64,000 nt of DNA from Amycolatopsis regifaucium (GTDB lineage Bacteria; Actinomycetota; Actinomycetes; Mycobacteriales; Pseudonocardiaceae), in NCBI RefSeq assembly GCF_001613935.1, contig NZ_LQCI01000034.1, positions 1,093,031 through 1,157,030 on the forward strand. Direction: 5' to 3'. Below, piece after piece: positions 1-11,150 of this stretch (position 1 is the stretch's first letter; every line of letters begins with the position of its first letter). Under the pieces are notes generated by a model that saw only the letters and a program-made list of their open reading frames with translations, made no database searches and had not been told where the DNA came from. The translations under genes and the position numbers were made by a program.

Positions 1-505
1 AGTCGGTGAGCTTGATGCGGCCGTCGCCGGCGACCAGGACGTTTCCCGGTTTGACGTCACGGTGGGTGATCCCGGCGGCGTGCGCGGCTTCGAGCGCGGA
101 CGCCACCGCGATGCCGACCGCCGCCGCCTGCTCGACCGTCAGCGGCCCGTGGTCGCGCAGGATGTGCGCGAGACTGCGTGACGGCAGCAGCTCCATGACC
201 ACGAACGGTTCGTCGTTCTCGCGTGCGACGTCGTGCAGGATGATCACGTTGGGGTGGCTCAGGACGGCGATCGCGCGGGCTTCGCGCAGAGTCCGTTCCC
301 GCAGTTCGTCGGCCTGCGAAGCCGGGACGCCGGGCGGGAGCCGCACTTCCTTGACCGCGACCGGACGGTGCAGGAACTCGTCGTAGGCCGACCAGACCGT
401 GCCCATCGACCCTGATCCGATGACCGAGCGCAACCGGTATCGCCCGGCGACGACACGCGTCTCTTCGCCGGGGCTCTCGCTGGACTCGGTGGGGTCGGAC
501 GGCAC
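1..505 (-). CDS. Serine/threonine protein kinase, N-terminal part (runs off left edge)
   Basis: The 168 visible residues form the N-lobe and start of the catalytic loop of a Hanks-type kinase. A glycine-rich loop (GSGSMGTVW) follows GRYRL, the ATP-anchoring lysine lies in VAVKEV, and the catalytic loop reads HRDVKPGNVL, followed by IKLTD, where the DFG-like segment begins at the window edge. The chosen GTG is the only plausible in-frame start; the reading frame upstream offers none. Kinases of this family phosphorylate Ser/Thr on cytoplasmic targets and often carry a transmembrane sensor C-terminally; that part lies outside the window. It is divergent from mutA. Confidence 0.9.
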   Translation of the reverse strand, partial: MPSDPTESSESPGEETRVVAGRYRLRSVIGSGSMGTVWSAYDEFLHRPVAVKEVRLPPGVPASQADELRERTLREARAIAVLSHPNVIILHDVARENDEPFVVMELLPSRSLAHILRDHGPLTVEQAAAVGIAVASALEAAHAAGITHRDVKPGNVLVAGDGRIKLTD

Positions 506-637
506 GGCCCCAATTGTGTCGTATGCCCCTGTGGCGGGCTGATGCGCCGTGCCCTGTCGGAGTGAACGGCCGAGCCACCCCTCAGCGCGACTAGCGTCAC
601 AGGTAGGGGTAGTTGAGGGCCGTTAGCATCGTTGGTT

Positions 638-2508
638 ATGACGGAAGTGGCCGAGACGGAGTCAGTGCGGACCCCTGACGAGCCCGACGCGCCCGAGGTG
701 CTCAAGCTCGCGGCGGAGTTCCCGGAAGCGAGCCGGGAGCAGTGGCGAGAGCTCGTCGCCGGGGTGTTGCGCAAAAGCGGCGCGATCGACGAGGCGTTCG
801 ACGGACTGCCCGAAAGCAAGTTGGTCACGAGGACGTATGACGGCCTGGAGATCCAGCCGCTGTACACCGCCGAGGACACGGTCGGGGAGACCGGCTTCCC
901 CGGTCTTCCGCCGTTTGTGAGAAGCGCTCGTCCAGAAGGTTCGGTGACGACGGGGTGGGACGTCCGCGCCCGATACGCGCGCCGTGACGCCAAGGTCACG
1001 AACACCGCGATCCTCGCCGACCTCGAAGGCGGCGTCAGCTCTGTCTGGTTGCGCGCGGGCGCGGGCGGGGTGCCCGTGGCCGAGCTGGCCGACGCGCTGA
1101 ACGAGGTCTACGTCGACCTCGCGCCTGTCACCCTCGACGCGGGCGAAGAGTACGAAGCCGCGGCCACCGCGTTGTTCGAGATCTTCGCCGAACGCGAGAT
1201 CCCGGCGAGCGCGGTCACCGCGACCCTCGGCGCCGACCCGATCGGCCTGACCGCGCGCACCGGCACGGCGCACCCCCTCGCGCCCGCCGCTCAGCTGGCG
1301 TCCCGCGTCGCGAAGAGCCATCCGAAGGTGCGGACGATCGTCGCCGACGGCCTGCCGTTCCACGAGGCGGGCGGCTCGGACGCGCAGGAACTCGGCGCGG
1401 CCATCGCGGCGGGCGTCGCCTACCTGCGCGCGCTCACCGAAGCGGGCCTGGCCGTCGACACCGCGGCCGGACAGCTCGAATTCCGGCTCGCCGCCACGGC
1501 CGACCAGTTCCTCACGATCGCCAAGTTCCGCGCCGCGCGGCGCCTGTGGGCCCGGGTCACCGAGGTTTCCGGCGGCAAGGCTTCCGGTATGCGGCAGCAC
1601 GCGGTCACCTCGCCCGCGATGCTGACCCAGCGCGATCCGTGGGTGAACATGCTGCGCACGACGGTCGCCTGTTTCGGCGCCGGGGTCGGTGGCGCGGACG
1701 CGATCACCGTGCTCCCGTTCGACGCCGCGATCGGGCAGCCGGACGCCTTCTCCGCGCGGATCGCGCGCAATACGCACGCCGTCCTGCTGGAGGAGTCCAA
1801 ACTGGCCGGTGTCATCGACCCGGCAGGCGGCTCCTGGTACGTCGAGAACCTCACCGGCGAACTGGCCAAGGCCGCCTGGCACGAGTTCACCGCCATCGAA
1901 GCCGCGGGCGGGATCGAGGCCGAACTGGCCTCCGGCGCACTCGCCGGACGTCTCGCTGAGACCTGGGAGAAGCGGTCGAAGCGGATCGCGACCCGGCGCG
2001 ACCCGATCACCGGGGTGAGCGAATTCCCCAACCTGACGGAAAAAGGGGTCGTTCGCGACCCGGTCGGCGACCTGCCCGGCGGTGGTCTGCCGCGGCACCG
2101 GTACGCCGAGGCGTTCGAAGCCCTGCGGGACCGGGCGGACGCGCAGCCCAGCCGTCCCCGCGTCTTCCTCGCCACCCTCGGCCCGGTCGCGGCGCACACC
2201 GCGCGGGCGAGTTTCGCGGCGAACCTCTTCCAAGCGGGCGGGATCGAAGCCGTCAACCCCGGCGCGACCGAGGATATCGTCGCGGAATTCCGGGCCAGTG
2301 GAACGAAAATCGCCTGTCTCTGCGGGAGTGACACCTCCTACGCGGAAGAAGCCGCCAGCGTCGCGAAGGCGTTGAAGGAAGCAGGCGCCACGTCGGTGCT
2401 GCTCGCCGGAAAACCCGGCGACTACCCGGACATCACGGACTACCTCTTCACGGGTTGTGACGCCCTCGAAGTCCTGACCGGCACGTTGAACGAGCTCGGA
2501 GTGCAGTG

Positions 2509-2509
<1 letters not shown>
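638..2509 (+). CDS. mutA: Methylmalonyl-CoA mutase small (beta) subunit
   Basis: The 623-residue product is the non-catalytic partner of MutB in the adenosylcobalamin-dependent interconversion of methylmalonyl-CoA and succinyl-CoA. It has the TIM-barrel substrate domain (for example the WVNMLRTTVACFGAGVGGAD segment and ARNTHAVLLEESKLAGVIDPAGGSW, given here in parts) and a C-terminal flavodoxin-like domain. That domain lacks the DxHxxG cobalamin motif, as expected for the small subunit. The ATG at 638 is preferred over a TTG two codons upstream. The stop codon overlaps the mutB start (TGATG), implying translational coupling. Confidence 0.95.
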
Positions 2510-4677
<2,168 letters not shown>

Positions 4678-4680
4678 ACC

Positions 4681-5679
4681 TTGCCGCGCAAGATCGACGT
4701 CGAGGCGCTGGCCAAGGGGGTCCTCGCGGGTGACCGCGGCCTGCTTTCCCGGGCGATCACGCTCGTCGAGTCCAACCGGGAGGACCACCGGGCGCAGGCG
4801 CAGGAACTGCTGGTCGAGCTGCTCCCGCACGCGGGCGGCGCGCGGCGCGTCGGCATCACGGGGGTGCCCGGTGTCGGCAAGTCGACTTTCATCGACCAGC
4901 TCGGCACGGATCTGACCGAGGCCGGGCACCAGGTGGCCGTGCTGGCCGTCGACCCGTCGTCGACGCGGACCGGCGGCTCGATCCTCGGCGACAAGACCCG
5001 GATGGCGCGGCTAGCGGTGGACCCGAAGGCGTTCATCCGTCCTTCGCCGACTTCGGGGACTCTCGGCGGTGTCGCGCGGGCGACCCGCGAAACGATCGTC
5101 CTGATGGAAGCGGCCGGATACGACATCGTGCTGGTCGAGACCGTCGGCGTCGGGCAGTCCGAGGTGACCGTGGCGAACATGGTCGACTGCTTCCTCTTCC
5201 TGACGCTGGCCAGGACCGGCGACCAGTTGCAGGGGATCAAGAAGGGCGTCCTCGAACTCGCCGACGTCATCGCGGTCAACAAGGCCGACGGCGACCACGA
5301 ACGAGAAGCGAAGCGCGCGGCCCGCGAACTCTCCGGGGCCCTGCGGATGATCTACGGACGCGAGGCCGAATGGACCCCGCCGGTGCTGACGTGCAGCGCG
5401 CTCACCGACGTCGGGCTGGACGAGGTGTGGGCCGAGATCGGCCGTCACCGCGACGTTCTGCTCGCGTCCGGCGCACTGGACGAACGGCGACGGCGGCAAC
5501 AGGTCGAGTGGACCTGGGCCATGGTCCGGGAACAGCTTCTCGGAAACCTCGCCGCGCATCCGGACGTGCGAGCGGTCGTTCCGGACGTCGAACGGGCGGT
5601 CCGGGACGGGGAACTGACCCCGACACTGGCCGCCCAGCGGATCTTGGCGGCGTTTTCCGGTCCTCCGCGTGGCGGCTGA
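4681..5679 (+). CDS. meaB: MeaB-type GTPase chaperone of methylmalonyl-CoA mutase
   Basis: This 332-residue G3E-family P-loop GTPase has Walker A G61VPGVGKS, a Mg/Walker B region (VLAVDPSSTRTGGSILGDKT) and NKAD base recognition. Members gate adenosylcobalamin delivery to the mutase and protect it from inactivation. The gene begins three bases after the mutB stop with a TTG (TTG CCG CGC AAG, giving MPRKID). No in-frame ATG or GTG lies closer to the expected N-terminus. The position as third gene of mutA-mutB-meaB supports the assignment over ArgK/LAO-type naming. Confidence 0.93.
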   Translation: MPRKIDVEALAKGVLAGDRGLLSRAITLVESNREDHRAQAQELLVELLPHAGGARRVGITGVPGVGKSTFIDQLGTDLTEAGHQVAVLAVDPSSTRTGGSILGDKTRMARLAVDPKAFIRPSPTSGTLGGVARATRETIVLMEAAGYDIVLVETVGVGQSEVTVANMVDCFLFLTLARTGDQLQGIKKGVLELADVIAVNKADGDHEREAKRAARELSGALRMIYGREAEWTPPVLTCSALTDVGLDEVWAEIGRHRDVLLASGALDERRRRQQVEWTWAMVREQLLGNLAAHPDVRAVVPDVERAVRDGELTPTLAAQRILAAFSGPPRGG

Positions 5680-5689
5680 CGCGGGAACG

Positions 5690-5723
5690 CGGCAGAGTGC
5701 AGAATCGGATTCGCACTCTGCCG
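5690..5723 (+). terminator. Hairpin after the mut operon
   Basis: An 11-bp perfect inverted repeat (5690-5700 pairing with 5713-5723) encloses a loop that can itself form four further pairs. It starts ten bases after the meaB stop and ends just before the ribosome binding site of the next gene. It probably ends or attenuates mut operon transcription. There is no long T-run after it. Confidence 0.6.
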
Positions 5724-5736
5724 ACGAAAGGGAGTC

Positions 5737-6045
5737 ATGCCGAAAAGGTCTCGCCTCGGACAGCTGGCCGGGCTGATCGCCGCCGGGGCTCTCGTCTGCG
5801 CTCCGGTCGCGCAGGCCGCGCCGTTTTCGGAGATCCCGGCCGCGTCGGCGGGGATCACGCGGGCGGCGGCGGTGCACGCGGTGCCTTCGCAGGCGCAGCC
5901 GGGACCGGTGCTCGACCCCGCCGAGACCGACAAGGCCAACAGCCAGGAGACCAAGAACAAGATCATCGCCGGTATCGTCGCGGCGGTGCTGCTCGGGCTC
6001 GTGATCCTCGGTCGCCGCACCCGCGCCAAGAAGAAAAAGTCCTGA
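5737..6045 (+). CDS. Small secreted or membrane-anchored protein, unknown function
   Basis: The 102-residue product has an N-terminal signal-like segment (MPKRSRLGQLAGLIAAGALVC, ending AQAAP), a low-complexity Ala-rich stretch, and a C-terminal hydrophobic helix (IIAGIVAAVLLGLVILG) followed by RRTRAKKKKS. If the signal is cleaved, this leaves a type I protein with a basic cytoplasmic tail. A strong ribosome binding site (AAAGGGAG) lies 3-9 bases upstream of the ATG. I recognise no family. It follows the mut operon hairpin and may be transcribed separately. Confidence 0.7.
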   Translation: MPKRSRLGQLAGLIAAGALVCAPVAQAAPFSEIPAASAGITRAAAVHAVPSQAQPGPVLDPAETDKANSQETKNKIIAGIVAAVLLGLVILGRRTRAKKKKS

Positions 6046-6284
6046 ACCGCTACCGGTAAGTAGTAGAGCTCTCCGCTTAGTCCGGGCTGAACTCCTCGTA
6101 GCCGTTCAACGCAGATCCACTACCGGCCGTCTAGGGCTCGATCACTCGACGAGCGGCTTGTCATCTGCATGGTGCACGATCTAGCGCAAATGCGTATCAC
6201 AGATCGAACGGCACCCAGCGTGTCTTCAGCGACCACTCGTACGGTGGTAGACGAAGGCAACTGTGTTGCGGGAGGAGGTGCGGC
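6046..6284. other. Intergenic region of 239 bases
   Basis: This region separates the small membrane protein from the M20 amidohydrolase and is less GC-rich than its surroundings. It should contain the promoter of the downstream gene, and a GGGAGGAGG ribosome binding site sits at its right end. I see no tRNA fold, ORF with good start signals, or strong inverted repeat. Confidence 0.5.
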
Positions 6285-7595
6285 GTGACGGTGCTCGATT
6301 CACGTCCGGACATTCCAGGCGACCCCGAGGGTCGCGTCGTTGCCCCTATAGAGGCGCCCACCGCGCTGATTTCCGAGGCCGGCGTCAGCATGGCACCTGT
6401 GCATGATCTGGGTGCCGGACGTGGCCCCTTTTGGCTCGACGACTGGCTCAGCGCGAACGCCACCGACGTCCTCGCGTGGCGCCGGCACATCCACGCGCAC
6501 CCGGAGCTCTCCCGCCACGAGTTCGCCACGACCGAAATGGTCACGTCCCTGCTCCGCTCGGTCGGGCTCAAGCCCTGGGTACTGCCCGGCGGCACCGGTG
6601 TCGTCTGTGACATCGGGAGCGACGACGCCGGTGGTGGCCGTTGTGTCGCGCTGCGCGCCGACATGGACGCCCTGCCGCTGACCGAGGCCACCGGGCTCCC
6701 GTACGCCTCCAAGACCGACGGCGCCGCGCATATGTGCGGCCACGACGCCCACACCGCGATCCTGCTGGGCGCGGCGCGGGCGCTGGCGGGGGCGCCGGAG
6801 CTGCCCGGCCGGATCCGGCTGATCTTCCAGCCCGCCGAGGAGGTCATGCCCGGCGGTGCGCTGGACATGATCGCCGCGGGCGCGATGGAAGGCGTCGAGC
6901 GGATCTACGGGCTGCACGTCGACCCGCGGCTCGAGGTCGGCAAGGTCGGTCTGCGCGAAGGCGCCATGACGTCCGCCGCGGACATCATCGAATTGCGGCT
7001 CACCTCGCCGGGCGGCCACACCTCGCGGCCGCATCTGACCGCCGACCTGGTGCACGCGCTCGGCACGGTGATCACGTCGCTGCCCGCGGTGCTGTCGCGG
7101 CGCGTCGACCCGCGCTCCGGGACCGTGCTGGTCTGGGGCGCGGTGCACGCCGGGCAGGCCGCGAACGCCGTCCCGCAGGACGGGGTGCTCCGCGGCACGC
7201 TCCGGACGGCGGACCACGAGGTCTGGACGATGCTGGAGCCGCTCGTCGCGGCTTCGGTGGAGTCGCTGCTCGCGCCGAGCGGGGTCGGCTTCTCGCTCGA
7301 CTACCGCCGCGGCGTCCCGCCGGTCGTCTCCGACGCGGAATCGACCGCGCTGATGCGCGCCGGTGTCGAAGCCGCGCTGGGCGAGAGCGCCGTGGCCGAG
7401 ACGGAGCAGTCGTCCGGTGGCGAGGACTTCGGGTGGTACCTGGAGCACGTCCAGGGCGCCTTCGCGCGGCTCGGCGTGTGGCCCGGTGAAGGCCCGATGG
7501 CCGACATCCACCGCCCGACCTTCACCCTGGACGAGCGCGCGCTTCTGTGCGGGGTCCGCACGCTGGTCCACACCGCGTTGGCCACCCTGGCCTGA
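6285..7595 (+). CDS. M20 family amidohydrolase / peptidase (AmiB1-like)
   Basis: This 436-residue zinc-dependent hydrolase of the M20D (IAA-amino acid hydrolase/carboxypeptidase) group acts on N-acyl amino acids or similar amides; the substrate is not predictable from sequence. The HPELSRHEFAT, RADMDALPL (124-132) and CGHDAHT (151-157) motifs are present, with the metal-binding E185-E186 in FQPAEEV. The GTG start has a GGGAGGAGG ribosome binding site. A roughly 50-residue N-terminal extension precedes the catalytic domain. It lies two genes from lpdA, as amiB1/amiA1 do in M. tuberculosis. Confidence 0.9.
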   Translation: MTVLDSRPDIPGDPEGRVVAPIEAPTALISEAGVSMAPVHDLGAGRGPFWLDDWLSANATDVLAWRRHIHAHPELSRHEFATTEMVTSLLRSVGLKPWVLPGGTGVVCDIGSDDAGGGRCVALRADMDALPLTEATGLPYASKTDGAAHMCGHDAHTAILLGAARALAGAPELPGRIRLIFQPAEEVMPGGALDMIAAGAMEGVERIYGLHVDPRLEVGKVGLREGAMTSAADIIELRLTSPGGHTSRPHLTADLVHALGTVITSLPAVLSRRVDPRSGTVLVWGAVHAGQAANAVPQDGVLRGTLRTADHEVWTMLEPLVAASVESLLAPSGVGFSLDYRRGVPPVVSDAESTALMRAGVEAALGESAVAETEQSSGGEDFGWYLEHVQGAFARLGVWPGEGPMADIHRPTFTLDERALLCGVRTLVHTALATLA

Positions 7596-7601
7596 ACCGG
7601 G

Positions 7602-7756
7602 TTATCCACAGTTTTCAGAGTTGTCCACAGGCTCCCGGAAGGCTTTTCCGGGGGCCTGTGGTGTGTGCTGAATTCGGGGCAAGAGCAGGCGAAAGCCCGA
7701 CTTTTCATCAGGTCGGGTGAATGCCGTGGACGGCTTTCGCGGCCGAAGTATCCACA
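7602..7756. promoter_or_regulatory. Three DnaA-box-like 9-mers in one intergenic region
   Basis: TTATCCACA at 7602-7610, TTGTCCACA at 7621-7629 and GTATCCACA at 7748-7756 all lie on the + strand between two convergent genes. The first matches the general DnaA consensus exactly and the second the actinobacterial form. The second overlaps a hairpin arm, so it could be coincidental. No dnaA, dnaN or gyrB gene lies nearby, so this is not oriC. Confidence 0.4.
7625..7661. terminator. Bidirectional hairpin between convergent genes
   Basis: Two 7-bp stems (7625-7631 with 7655-7661, and 7634-7640 with 7646-7652) are separated by a 2x2 internal loop and capped by a 5-base loop. It lies between the 3' ends of the amidohydrolase and the cyclotransferase-like gene and could terminate both. 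Confidence 0.6.
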
Positions 7757-7765
7757 GGGGTGAAA

Positions 7766-8224
7766 TCAGCCGGTGATACCCCGGCAAGGGCGGGTGCGGA
7801 GCGCTTCGACGTAGTCCGCGGGTGCGCCCGCGGCCTCGGCGGCGTCGGCGAGAACGCCGAGGTAGCGGGCCGACGGAAGGCCGCCTTCATAGGCGTCCAG
7901 GACGTACAGCCACGGCAGGACGGACCCGTCCATGGTCTGCACCCGCAGCCGGATCTTGGTGTGCACGCCGAGCTCGCCGCCTTCCCAGCGGTCGAGGCCG
8001 TCCTCGTCCAGCGGGGTGACGTCGTACAGCACCACGAAGACCCGGGAACCGGGGTCTTCGACGATGGTCGCCAGCGCGCCTTCCCAGCCGATGTCCTCGC
8101 CGCCGAAGGTCAGTCTCCAGCCCTCCAGCCAGCCGGTGCCGGCCATGGGCGAGTGGGGAGCGCGCTCCAACATCTGGGCGGGCTCCATATTGGATCCATA
8201 CGCGGCATACAACGGCACGGCCAC
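7766..8224 (-). CDS. Gamma-glutamylcyclotransferase-like protein (Rv3304-like)
   Basis: This 152-residue protein of the GGCT/AIG2 fold has the signature YAAYGSNM near residues 6-13, followed by the WRLTFGG strand and the Asp/Glu-rich loop VTPLDEDGLDRWEG. Family members release 5-oxoproline from gamma-glutamyl compounds, but many bacterial members have no known substrate. The position next to an lpdA homologue matches M. tuberculosis Rv3304. It is divergent from lpdA, with about 120 bases between starts. Confidence 0.85.
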   Translation of the reverse strand: MAVPLYAAYGSNMEPAQMLERAPHSPMAGTGWLEGWRLTFGGEDIGWEGALATIVEDPGSRVFVVLYDVTPLDEDGLDRWEGGELGVHTKIRLRVQTMDGSVLPWLYVLDAYEGGLPSARYLGVLADAAEAAGAPADYVEALRTRPCRGITG

Positions 8225-8345
8225 AGCCTAGCGACCCGTCGGTCACCCGGCTGGACGCACATGCCGTGTCCGGCCACTCAATATGCCCAGCGGTCGCCCG
8301 CGTACGGTAAACGCAGTCACAGACACGGCTAAGAGGAGGAGACCA

Positions 8346-9749
8346 GTGACCAAGATCGTGATCATGGGCGGAGGCCCCGCCGGTTACGAAGCGGCACTGG
8401 TCGCGGCCCAGCACGGAGCCGACGTCACGATCGTCGAACGCGACGGTCTGGGCGGCGCGTGCGTGCTCTACGACTGTGTCCCGTCGAAGACCTTCATCGC
8501 CTCCTCCGGCGCTCTCGCGAACATGCACGACCTTCGCGAACTCGGCATCAACACCGACATGGCCGACACCAGTGTCGACCTCCCGACCGTCCACGGCCGG
8601 GTCAGGGGCCTCGCGCTCGCGCAGTCCGCCGACATCCGCGCGCGGGTGCAGCGTGAGGGTGTCCGCGTCGTCATCGGCCAGGGCCGCTTCGACGACGAAG
8701 AGACCGGCCTCGCCACCCACAAGGTCGCCGTCACCGCCTCCGACGGCTCCGTCGAGGTGCTCGACGCCGACGTCGTCCTCATCTCGACCGGCGCCACCCC
8801 GCGGGTGCTGCCCGGCGCGGTGCCGGACGGCGAGCGCGTCCTCGACTGGCGTCAGCTCTACGACCTGCGCGAGCTGCCCGAGCACCTGGCCGTCATCGGC
8901 TCGGGTGTCACCGGAGCCGAATTCGCCTCGGCCTACACCGAGATGGGTGTCAAGGTCACCGTCGTCTCCAGCCGCGACCGTGTGCTCCCGCACGAGGACG
9001 CCGACGCCGCCGCCGTCCTCGAAGAGGTCTTCTCGCAGCGTGGCACCACGGTCGTCAAGCACGCGCGCGCCGACAAGGTCGAGCGCACCGAAAAGGGCGT
9101 CGAGATCCACCTCTCCGACGGCCGCGTGATCGAAGCCAGCCACGCGCTGATGACCGTCGGCTCCGTGCCCAACACCGCCGACATCGGCCTGGAGAAGGTC
9201 GGCATCGAGCCGGGCCCCGGCGGCTTCATCGGGGTCGACCGGGTCTCCCGCACCAGCGCGCCCGGCATCTACGCCGCCGGCGACTGCACCGGTGTGCTGA
9301 TGCTCGCCTCGGTGGCCAGCATGCAGGGCCGCATCGCGATGTGGCACGCGCTCGGCGAAGGTGTCGCGCCGATCAAGCTCAAGACCGTCGCCGCCAACGT
9401 GTTCACCCACCCCGAGATCGCGACCGTCGGCATCAGCCAGCAGGCGATCGACTCGGGTGAGGTGCCCGCCCGCACCATCATGCTCCCGCTCGCGACGAAC
9501 GCCCGCGCGAAGATGGAAGGCCTGCGACGCGGTTTCGTGAAGCTGTTCTGCCGCCCCGCCACCGGCGTGGTCGTCGGTGGGGTGGTCGTGGCGCCGACGG
9601 CCAGCGAACTCATCCTTCCCATCGCGCTCGCCGTCCAGAACCAGCTCACAGTGGAACACCTGGCACTGACATTTTCGGTGTACCCGTCGCTCTCGGGGTC
9701 GATCACCGAGGCAGGCCGCCAGCTCATGCGCCACGACGACTTGGACTGA
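8346..9749 (+). CDS. lpdA: LpdA-type NAD(P)H:quinone oxidoreductase flavoprotein
   Basis: This 467-residue member of the class I flavoprotein disulfide reductase fold is very like M. tuberculosis LpdA (Rv3303c). The FAD motif is GGGPAGYEAA, the second nucleotide motif is GSGVTGAEFASAY, and the FAD-contacting segment is GIYAAGDCTG. It has both redox cysteines (C39-V-L-Y-D-C44), but the C-terminal His-Glu base pair of lipoamide dehydrogenases is replaced (VYPSLSG). It is therefore more likely a quinone/NADPH reductase than an E3 subunit. The GTG start has an AGAGGAGGA ribosome binding site. Confidence 0.92.
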   Translation: MTKIVIMGGGPAGYEAALVAAQHGADVTIVERDGLGGACVLYDCVPSKTFIASSGALANMHDLRELGINTDMADTSVDLPTVHGRVRGLALAQSADIRARVQREGVRVVIGQGRFDDEETGLATHKVAVTASDGSVEVLDADVVLISTGATPRVLPGAVPDGERVLDWRQLYDLRELPEHLAVIGSGVTGAEFASAYTEMGVKVTVVSSRDRVLPHEDADAAAVLEEVFSQRGTTVVKHARADKVERTEKGVEIHLSDGRVIEASHALMTVGSVPNTADIGLEKVGIEPGPGGFIGVDRVSRTSAPGIYAAGDCTGVLMLASVASMQGRIAMWHALGEGVAPIKLKTVAANVFTHPEIATVGISQQAIDSGEVPARTIMLPLATNARAKMEGLRRGFVKLFCRPATGVVVGGVVVAPTASELILPIALAVQNQLTVEHLALTFSVYPSLSGSITEAGRQLMRHDDLD

Positions 9750-9828
9750 TCTTCGCCGGAGGAGCAACCGCGGCGGGGGTGTCCGCGTCTAGCGCGTGTC
9801 AGAGTTTCGGTGACAGCTAGGGGTTTTC

Positions 9829-10302
9829 GTGGTTCGCAGGGTGCTTTTCGGAGTGATGGCGATCGGTGCGGCGGTGCTGGCGGGTCCGGCGACCGGCCTC
9901 GCGCGGCAGCCTCAGCCCGACCCCCGGCCCGGCTCCGGTGTCACGGTGCAGCTCAACGACGACACGGCCTATCAACTCGGACTCGTCAACAAGTACGTCC
10001 ACGGTGACTCCAACGTCGCGCTGGCGCAGTGCCCCGGCGATGGGCTGAAGGCGCCGAAGTCGACGACGTTCTCTTCGCCTGTCCTCACCGTCGGGAAGTA
10101 CGACTACGGCCCGCTCATCGGGGTCCCGGCGAACGTCAGCGCCGAGGTCGAACTCAAGGTGGGCACGGCACCCGGCACCTACCCGCTGACCGTCAACTGC
10201 AACGGAAAGCCTTATACGGCAACGTTTTCCGTTCCTCCCCGGCAGGTGAGCGCGGTGCCTTCCGGCGGTGCTCGCGCGGGCGACGGCAGTATGGCCTCCT
10301 GA
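9829..10302 (+). CDS. Secreted Ig-like protein 1 of the sortase cluster
   Basis: The 157-residue product has a signal peptide (MVRRVLFGVMAIGAAVLAGPATGLA), a beta-rich domain with two cysteines (ALAQCPGDG and TVNCNGK, probably disulfide-bonded), and a C-terminal QVSAVPSGGARAGDGS tail. The tail resembles those of the other two secreted proteins downstream. There is no C-terminal membrane helix or basic tail as in classical sortase substrates. The start is a GTG with a weak upstream ribosome binding site. Function unknown; it is probably exported and possibly handled by the adjacent sortase. Confidence 0.8.
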   Translation: MVRRVLFGVMAIGAAVLAGPATGLARQPQPDPRPGSGVTVQLNDDTAYQLGLVNKYVHGDSNVALAQCPGDGLKAPKSTTFSSPVLTVGKYDYGPLIGVPANVSAEVELKVGTAPGTYPLTVNCNGKPYTATFSVPPRQVSAVPSGGARAGDGSMAS

Positions 10303-10470
10303 GGCCCCTCGTTTCCGGCCAGGGCATTCGCGACCTTTTCGTGATGAAAGCGGGCAACCACGCGGGCGCGTACGGCGTCAGGCAGGGGTGGGGCCGACCA
10401 CGAGCCGGTCCCGGCCTGGGGGCGGGATCGGCTCGCGTCACCCCGCCACGGATTCACGACAGGGGTGAAG

Positions 10471-11145
10471 ATGAAGTCGACTTGGTTACGGGGATGGCGG
10501 GCGCCGCTGGCGCTCGCCGTCGTCCTGCTGGCGATCTTGGCGACGCTGGCCTTCGTCCTGTCCGGTCCGGGGGAGACCGGGCAGGCCGCCGCGCCGCAGG
10601 TCGCGGGGGAGACGTCGGCGGCGGTGCCGAGCTCCGTGCCCCGCGCGCCGGGCACGGAGGCCGAGGGCGGGGCCGCCGTCGAAGGCATGCCGAAGGCCGA
10701 CCCGGTGTCGATCGACGTGCCGAAGATCGAGGCGAAGTCCAGCCTGATCCCGCTCGGGCTCAACCCGGACAACACCGTCGAGGTGCCGCCGGTGACCCAG
10801 CCGATGCAGGCGGGCTGGTACCTGAACGGCCCGACCCCGGGGGAGGTCGGGCCTTCGGTGATCCTCGGGCACGTCGACGGGAACAAACAGAAGGGCATCT
10901 TCTTCCGGCTGAAGGAGCTCGCGCCCGGTGACAAGGTCTCGATCGCGCGCAAGGACGGCACGACGGCCGAGTTCACGGTCACGAAGGTCGAGCGGGTGGC
11001 GAAGGACAAGTTCCCCACCGACGCGGTCTACGGCGACACCACCGCGCCGGAACTGCGGCTGATCACCTGCGGCGGGTTCTTCGACAAGGCGTCGCACAAC
11101 TATCTCGACAACATCATCGTTTTCGCTCGGCTGAACGCGAGGTGA
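10471..11145 (+). CDS. Class F-like sortase
   Basis: This is a 224-residue membrane-anchored cysteine transpeptidase. It has an N-terminal membrane anchor (about residues 11-30), a Pro/Ala-rich linker, and a sortase domain beginning SIDVPKIEAKSSLIPLG. The catalytic triad is visible: H134 in LGHVDG, C200 in LITCGG and R220 in VFARL. It acts on the outer face of the membrane, joining sorting-signal proteins to cell-wall amines. The ATG at 10471 is preferred over a GTG two codons upstream because AGGGG lies at the right spacing. It sits between genes for three secreted proteins and ends six bases before the second of them. Confidence 0.93.
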   Translation: MKSTWLRGWRAPLALAVVLLAILATLAFVLSGPGETGQAAAPQVAGETSAAVPSSVPRAPGTEAEGGAAVEGMPKADPVSIDVPKIEAKSSLIPLGLNPDNTVEVPPVTQPMQAGWYLNGPTPGEVGPSVILGHVDGNKQKGIFFRLKELAPGDKVSIARKDGTTAEFTVTKVERVAKDKFPTDAVYGDTTAPELRLITCGGFFDKASHNYLDNIIVFARLNAR

Positions 11146-11150
11146 GTGCC

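Noticed and set aside
6046..6284. Possible structural RNA gene in the gap after the small membrane protein.
   Set aside because: No cloverleaf, no strong stem and no conserved RNA motif could be drawn.
7602..7756. DnaA boxes as a chromosomal origin.
   Set aside because: Only three boxes, no AT-rich unwinding region and no dnaA, dnaN or rpmH nearby.
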